Positions 6,817 to 10,235 of a DNA stretch of 10,235 nucleotides are shown in pieces; position 1 is the stretch's first letter; every line of letters starts with the position of its first letter. The stretch covers positions 1-10,235 of the forward strand of contig JAGMEL010000376.1 in the NCBI GenBank assembly GCA_023128195.1, in the 5' to 3' direction. The notes below the pieces were generated by a model. It ran no database searches. It saw only the letters and a program-made list of their open reading frames with translations, and was not told where the DNA came from. This stretch comes from Caldifarciminota bacterium. GTDB lineage: Bacteria > Hydrothermota > Tepidihabitantia > SM23-42. The position numbers were made by a program, and so were the translations under genes.

Positions 6817-7545
6817 ATGATTTTAGGCCAACCAATTATCGAGATTTTTAAAGGAAGTATTGTAATGGATATTTTGCTTATCTGTTCTATTGTTGCACTG
6901 GCATTGATTATAGAGAGGTTTATCTACTTTTCGAGGAATCGTTTTGATCCTCGGAAAGGCTATTTGAGTTTCAGACAGATAATTAGAGGGCAGGGACCTA
7001 ATGCTGCGCTTAATCATGCAAATCAACAGAAGAATTCCCTTAGTGGTTTATTTATGGTTGCATTAAATAATCGTCATCTTGAATCTGATAATCTTTTAGA
7101 TATCCTTGCGAGCTTTGTAATTGAAGAAAAGGTTAAATTTGACCGCTACTTAGGTGGCATGGGAACTCTGGCAAATGCCGCCACACTACTTGGCTTATTA
7201 GGAACCGTGATGGGATTGATTAAAGCTTTTCACAATATCTCAATTACTGGTTCGGGTGGTCCAGCAGTAATCTCGAGCGGCATTGCTGAAGCGCTTTTGA
7301 CCACGGCATTTGGTCTGTTTATAGGAATTCCAACCCTATTCTTTTATAATTACTTTAGCAAGAAAAGTAATGAATTGTCAATGGAACTTGACGGGATAAG
7401 TGATCGGATAGTAGTTTTATTCAATAATTTGAGAAAGCAATCATCGGGAACAAAGACATCTGGTCCTGCTTCTGTGCCGGCAGCCGAATCTGCTTTCAGT
7501 CCACAAGATTCACCACCACCTGCGGACACAACCTGGAAGTTCTAA
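6817..7545 (+). CDS. exbB/tolQ: MotA/TolQ/ExbB family proton-channel protein
   Basis: The 242-aa inner-membrane protein has three membrane segments: about 15-37, 114-137 and 155-179. T130 (in L-L-G-T-V-M-G), E158 (A-E-A-L) and T163 reproduce the spacing of E. coli ExbB T148, E176 and T181 (28 and 5 residues), which line the channel. It would form the pentameric stator around an ExbD dimer and use the proton gradient to drive the transducer. The C-terminal tail (about 208-242) is a Ser/Pro/Ala-rich extension beyond the core. A strong AAAAGGAGG at 6804-6812 precedes the ATG by 4 nt. This is the first gene of the coupled motor block; the next starts 2 nt after its stop. Sequence alone does not settle whether it is ExbB or TolQ. 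Confidence 0.93.
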   Translation: MILGQPIIEIFKGSIVMDILLICSIVALALIIERFIYFSRNRFDPRKGYLSFRQIIRGQGPNAALNHANQQKNSLSGLFMVALNNRHLESDNLLDILASFVIEEKVKFDRYLGGMGTLANAATLLGLLGTVMGLIKAFHNISITGSGGPAVISSGIAEALLTTAFGLFIGIPTLFFYNYFSKKSNELSMELDGISDRIVVLFNNLRKQSSGTKTSGPASVPAAESAFSPQDSPPPADTTWKF

Positions 7546-7547
7546 AA

Positions 7548-7961
7548 ATGCGTAAACGCAGGCGTTTAAGATTTGATCATCATTCTCAAGGACTGATATT
7601 AAATTCTCTTGTAGATATTGCTTTATCACTCGTTATCGGCTTCATTGTAGCAATACCGTTATTTTTCGAGTCGGGAATTTTTGTAAATACTCCGGGTGTA
7701 GCAAAGGCTGGTGCAACTCAGGTCAGCGACATTAAGGTTAATATTTACCTGCTTGATGATGGCGGAATATTGCTAAATGAGGAATTAGTAACCTATGAAA
7801 GATTGGAAGAACTACTGCCGGAACTACTTGCCCGAAGTATCGCGCGCAAAGTTATAATTTCAACCGAACCTGATGTGCGATATGAACGAGTTGTTCATGT
7901 CCTCGATTTGGCAAAACAAAATGGTGCAGGTGAATTGGCGCTTCTAAGGAGTAGACGATGA
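7548..7961 (+). CDS. exbD/tolR: ExbD/TolR family protein 1, membrane Asp present
   Basis: The 137-aa protein has a basic cytoplasmic N-terminus (R-K-R-R-R at 2-6), one membrane segment (about 16-38) and a periplasmic domain (about 60-135). D23 in N-S-L-V-D-I-A-L matches the essential proton-carrying Asp (D25 in E. coli ExbD, D23 in TolR), and P37, 14 residues on, matches the conserved Pro after the membrane helix. The periplasmic part keeps the family outline (D-D-G-G-I-L-L-N, then the K-V-I-I-S strand and the final A-L-L). The start is 2 nt after exbB with only a weak ribosome site, so translation is probably coupled. It overlaps the next gene by 4 nt (ATGA). A heterodimer with ExbD2 is inferred from the gene pair. 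Confidence 0.9.
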   Translation: MRKRRRLRFDHHSQGLILNSLVDIALSLVIGFIVAIPLFFESGIFVNTPGVAKAGATQVSDIKVNIYLLDDGGILLNEELVTYERLEELLPELLARSIARKVIISTEPDVRYERVVHVLDLAKQNGAGELALLRSRR

Positions 7962-8350
7962 AACCAATGGCAAATATAGATATTTTACCAATGGCATGCG
8001 TTGGTTTAATATTAGTATTAGCTATGATGGTGCTTGCACCGATGATAATGACTCACACCCAGACACCGGTTGATGTTCCCAGGGCACATACTGCTGAAAC
8101 GAAAACCGAGGAGAATCTCACCATTACCTATACAGAGGATAGCCGTCTTTTTGTTAATGATGTTGAGATTCTTCCTGAACAGCTCACGGATGTAATTTAC
8201 CAAGAACTCGAGAAAGATCCCTACCAATTGGTCGTTATTAGAGCGGATAAAAATGTTTTTCACCGTGATGTTCTTGAAATTCTGGCAAATGTAAAAAAGT
8301 GTGGTGCAAAGCGCATTGCTTGTGCTACCAAAAATCCTAAAGGCGAATGA
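7958..8350 (+). CDS. exbD/tolR: ExbD/TolR family protein 2, Cys in place of the membrane Asp
   Basis: The 130-aa protein has a very short cytoplasmic part, one membrane segment (about 9-31) and a clear ExbD/TolR periplasmic domain (about 52-125), including L-F-V-N-D, E-Q-L, V-V-I-R-A-D-K (92-98) and the C-G-A-K-R-I-A-C-A-T end. The membrane start A-N-I-D-I-L-P-M-A-C-V-G-L aligns without gaps to E. coli D-I-N-V-T-P-F-I-D-V-M-L; P11 and P28 match P22 and P39, which puts C14 at the position of the essential D25. D8 lies six residues earlier, outside the usual place. It should therefore not carry protons in the usual way and may be the structural partner of ExbD1. The start overlaps exbD1 (ATGA) and the end overlaps the TonB-like gene (ATGA). 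Confidence 0.9.
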   Translation: MKPMANIDILPMACVGLILVLAMMVLAPMIMTHTQTPVDVPRAHTAETKTEENLTITYTEDSRLFVNDVEILPEQLTDVIYQELEKDPYQLVVIRADKNVFHRDVLEILANVKKCGAKRIACATKNPKGE

Positions 8351-9252
8351 TGTTTAGAGATAAACGTTTAGACATAGGTATTGGGATTTCAATTATTTTA
8401 CATATTCTGATGTTAATTCTTTTTTCGGGATCGGGTAAACTCACTGCTTTTGATTATGAAGATATAAAGGAAATAACATTTATTGACCAGTCTTATCGTC
8501 CTGAAGTTGCCAGGGTTATCTCCAAGGGTTCAATCTGGAGTGATGTTAAGGAAACTTATTCTGATGCCGGGCCATCTTCCTATGGTGGTGAGATTGTAAC
8601 ACCGGCTATTGACCTTGATGCAAAACTCGATAGAAGTCAAGCAACGATTGATCTGGATCGTTATATGGTTAGTGAGGATATTGGTGACGTAGTGAGGATT
8701 GGCAATGGTAAAGCTGGAACAATGAAAAGCACAGATGAGATTCTTGCTGAAAAACCGATATCTCTCGCCAAAAATCTTCCCAGAGGTGCCGGTGGCGAAG
8801 GCGGAGTGGGAATAGGAAGTGCGGGTAGCATTGGCCGTAAGGCACAAGCACCTACAATCAAAATCGATAAGAAGCCGCCGGCTCCAAAGACTTCGATAAT
8901 CGGCAAAAAAGTCGCAAAGGCTGTTGACAAAAAATTGAAGGTCGAAAAAGGTAAAACGCAGATTTCTCTTGCTGGGCCAATTGCAGGCCGTCAGATTTTA
9001 AGTAAAATCCTGCCCAAATATCCTTCATGGTGTTTGCGTCAGGGTATTTCCGGGGTCGTTAAGATAAGAATCTGGGTTGAATCATCGGGCAATGTAAGAG
9101 AAGGCACCTTGATTGAAATTTCTTCTGGCTATCCTGATTTAGACCAGGCGGTTATTAATGCCATAAAAAAATGGCGCTTTGCTCCTTTGCCTTCGAATGT
9201 AGTTCAGGAAACACAATGGGGACTTGTAACCTTTAGATTTGTATATGGATAA
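8347..9252 (+). CDS. tonB: TonB-like energy transducer
   Basis: The 301-aa protein has an N-terminal membrane helix (about 9-28) with S15 and H19 in the S-x-x-x-H arrangement needed by TonB and TolA for contact with ExbB/D. A periplasmic spacer follows (about 30-215), with a Gly-rich stretch at 146-163 and a Lys/Pro-rich stretch at about 172-203. Residues about 218-300 form a TonB C-terminal domain: K-Y-P-S-W (224-228), G233 and G236, V-E-S-S-G (244-248), S-S-G (259-261), L-D-Q-A-V, then K-W-R-F-A-P (275-280). This domain binds an outer-membrane or periplasmic partner. No TonB-dependent receptor is in the window. The ATG overlaps the exbD2 stop; a second ATG at 8350 is equally possible. Called tonB from the C-terminal motif; a TolA-like role cannot be excluded. 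Confidence 0.88.
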   Translation: MMFRDKRLDIGIGISIILHILMLILFSGSGKLTAFDYEDIKEITFIDQSYRPEVARVISKGSIWSDVKETYSDAGPSSYGGEIVTPAIDLDAKLDRSQATIDLDRYMVSEDIGDVVRIGNGKAGTMKSTDEILAEKPISLAKNLPRGAGGEGGVGIGSAGSIGRKAQAPTIKIDKKPPAPKTSIIGKKVAKAVDKKLKVEKGKTQISLAGPIAGRQILSKILPKYPSWCLRQGISGVVKIRIWVESSGNVREGTLIEISSGYPDLDQAVINAIKKWRFAPLPSNVVQETQWGLVTFRFVYG

Positions 9253-9298
9253 TGACTGGTTATAGTGCGCGGAAAATTAAATAAATTAGGAGTTTAAA

Positions 9299-10156
9299 AT
9301 GGATTTATTACTGATTATTTTTCTGTTTACACAAGAAGCAAAAAAAGGTGAACATGAGATTGGTGAAGAGGTCATAAAGGGAAAGGTAGAATTTAAGATT
9401 CAAGATAGAAAGATTCATCTTTCACCAGAGTTAAAACCATTTGCACCATTAGACTCAGTGATTTCTCAAGAAAGATATCTGTTTGATGAGAAACTTTATT
9501 CAACGATTGATGAATTGAATACTCCGATATTGTATTTACACAGCGAATATCTGCGTATTCCTTTGATCGGTAGATTTATGTACGGCGGTATCGCACTTAT
9601 TATTCCAAGGTTTGAGAAAACTGTTTCTTCATGGGAACTGGTTATTACTGATACGAATGGTGATGTAACAAGAAGGTATGCCGAGCGGGGTTTACCACCA
9701 CCTTCTATATCCTGGGATGGCAGAACCGATAATGGCGATATGTGTAATATGGGGGAGATTTACAATTATGTATTTACAGCATTCGATGCAGTTGGTAATC
9801 CCACGCGGATTTCTGGACGTTCCTACAAGTTTACCGGTATTGTCTATGATGAGCAAGAAAGCAAAATTATAGCGATTTCTTCGGTTGAACTTTTTAATGA
9901 GAAATCTAATTATTTAAGTACTGAGGCATTAGCATATCTTGATGAGATTGCGAACATAGTAAAAGATAATTTTAAAAAAGAGGTTGTTATTTACTCATAT
10001 TCAGAATCCGAATCAATGGCAAAATCAAGAGGTAAGGTAATAATGGATGCAATTATCGAACGGGTTGTTTTACCTGAAGAAGCTATAAAAACAGCCCCCA
10101 GGTTTATCCCCGGTTTAACACCAAAATATTCGAAAATAGAAATAGTTATACAGTAA
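9299..10156 (+). CDS. Exported protein with FlgD-like and degenerate OmpA-like domains
   Basis: The 285-aa product begins with MDLLLIIFLF, a short hydrophobic segment with an acidic residue at position 2. The start is fixed by an in-frame TAG at 9287-9289 and by AGGAG at 9288-9292. Residues 96-182 resemble the FlgD-like domain of the PorV-like protein (S-W-E-L-V-I-T, ISWDGRTDNGD at 137-147, E-I-Y-N-Y-V-F). Residues 186-285 follow the OmpA C-terminal order: V-E-L-F at 196-199, L-D-E-I-A-N-I, V-V-I-Y-S-Y-S-E (229-236), A-K-S-R-G-K-V-I-M-D (241-250) and a last strand K-I-E-I-V-I. Compared with OmpA/Pal, the usual T-D is S-E, the segment before the conserved Arg (R244) is about seven residues shorter, and the N-R-R near the end is absent. 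Wall binding is therefore uncertain. Its place 46 nt after tonB suggests a Pal-like or wall-facing partner of the motor. Confidence 0.75.
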   Translation: MDLLLIIFLFTQEAKKGEHEIGEEVIKGKVEFKIQDRKIHLSPELKPFAPLDSVISQERYLFDEKLYSTIDELNTPILYLHSEYLRIPLIGRFMYGGIALIIPRFEKTVSSWELVITDTNGDVTRRYAERGLPPPSISWDGRTDNGDMCNMGEIYNYVFTAFDAVGNPTRISGRSYKFTGIVYDEQESKIIAISSVELFNEKSNYLSTEALAYLDEIANIVKDNFKKEVVIYSYSESESMAKSRGKVIMDAIIERVVLPEEAIKTAPRFIPGLTPKYSKIEIVIQ

Positions 10157-10160
10157 ACAA

Positions 10161-10230
10161 GTCAAATAAGACTTAGATTTATGGAGCTCACCGATAGGTG
10201 AGCGCTCATAAGTCTGTAGTCGAATTTGAC
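10161..10230. repeat. Three-tier nested inverted repeat downstream of the cluster
   Basis: Outer arms GTCAAAT (10161-10167) and ATTTGAC (10224-10230), middle arms AGACTTA (10169-10175) and TAAGTCT (10209-10215), and inner arms GCTCACC (10186-10192) and GGTGAGC (10197-10203) around a GATA loop are all perfect. The inner hairpin lacks a following T-run, so it is not a standard terminator, though it could act at the end of the transcript. On the minus strand the right side reads GCGGGGTCAAATTCG, which recalls REP-type hairpins linked to RAYT/IS200-like transposases; this is a tentative recollection. Confidence 0.6.
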
Positions 10231-10235
10231 CCCGC

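Noticed and set aside
8661..8930. Antisense open frame of 89 codons opposite the TonB-like gene
   Set aside because: Its Pro/Ala/Leu content mirrors the Gly- and Lys-rich spacer of the sense protein; no ribosome site or domain.
10186..10203. Inner hairpin as an intrinsic terminator
   Set aside because: The 7-bp stem is good but no T-run follows, and it is part of a larger nested inverted repeat.

Overview
The window looks like chromosomal DNA of an uncultured Gram-negative bacterium, AT-rich. A candidate lineage around WOR-3/Stahlbacteria or another FCB-like phylum is my best guess. The grounds are three exported proteins with FlgD-type Ig-like domains, a PorV/UPF0164-like barrel, a long TPR protein beside a Ton/Tol motor, and several kinds of short dispersed repeats at gene junctions. 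The phylum is inferred from gene style, not from a marker gene.

Layout. Bases 1-847 (minus strand) hold the N-terminal 282 codons of a DUF2723 multi-membrane protein that runs off the left edge and has its own consensus promoter. Bases 848-1338 are a divergent intergenic region with one minus-strand and two plus-strand promoters, a 12-bp palindrome at a predicted start site, and a GC-rich composite inverted repeat. From 1339 to 10156 everything is on the plus strand: an Ig-repeat surface protein (1339-2694), a PorV-like outer-membrane barrel with a C-terminal FlgD-like domain (2688-4025), an 820-aa TPR protein (4083-6545), ExbB/TolQ (6817-7545), two ExbD/TolR proteins (7548-7961, 7958-8350), a TonB-like protein (8347-9252) and an exported protein joining a FlgD-like domain to a degenerate OmpA-like domain (9299-10156). 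The last 79 bases hold a nested inverted repeat.

How the genes may work together. ExbB, ExbD1, ExbD2 and TonB form a tightly coupled core, with a 2-nt gap and then two 4-nt ATGA overlaps. It would be an inner-membrane proton-driven motor with a transducer. The flanking TPR protein (similar in repeat style to CpoB/YbgF) and the FlgD/OmpA-like protein (a possible Pal or wall-anchoring counterpart) suggest a Tol-Pal-like or Ton-like envelope machine. The barrel and the Ig-repeat protein upstream would be outer-membrane or surface partners sharing the same FlgD-like module.

Most notable points. (1) ExbD2 has Cys where the family has its essential membrane Asp, while ExbD1 keeps the Asp. (2) The signal peptide of the PorV-like protein is encoded by five perfect tandem heptamers, so unit loss would switch the reading frame to another start codon. 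(3) Three exported proteins have very short, uncharged or acidic N-terminal hydrophobic segments whose starts are fixed by in-frame stops just upstream. (4) A 97-bp MITE-like element with 12-bp perfect terminal inverted repeats lies between the TPR gene and exbB. I saw no tRNA, rRNA, CRISPR array or complete transposase gene.
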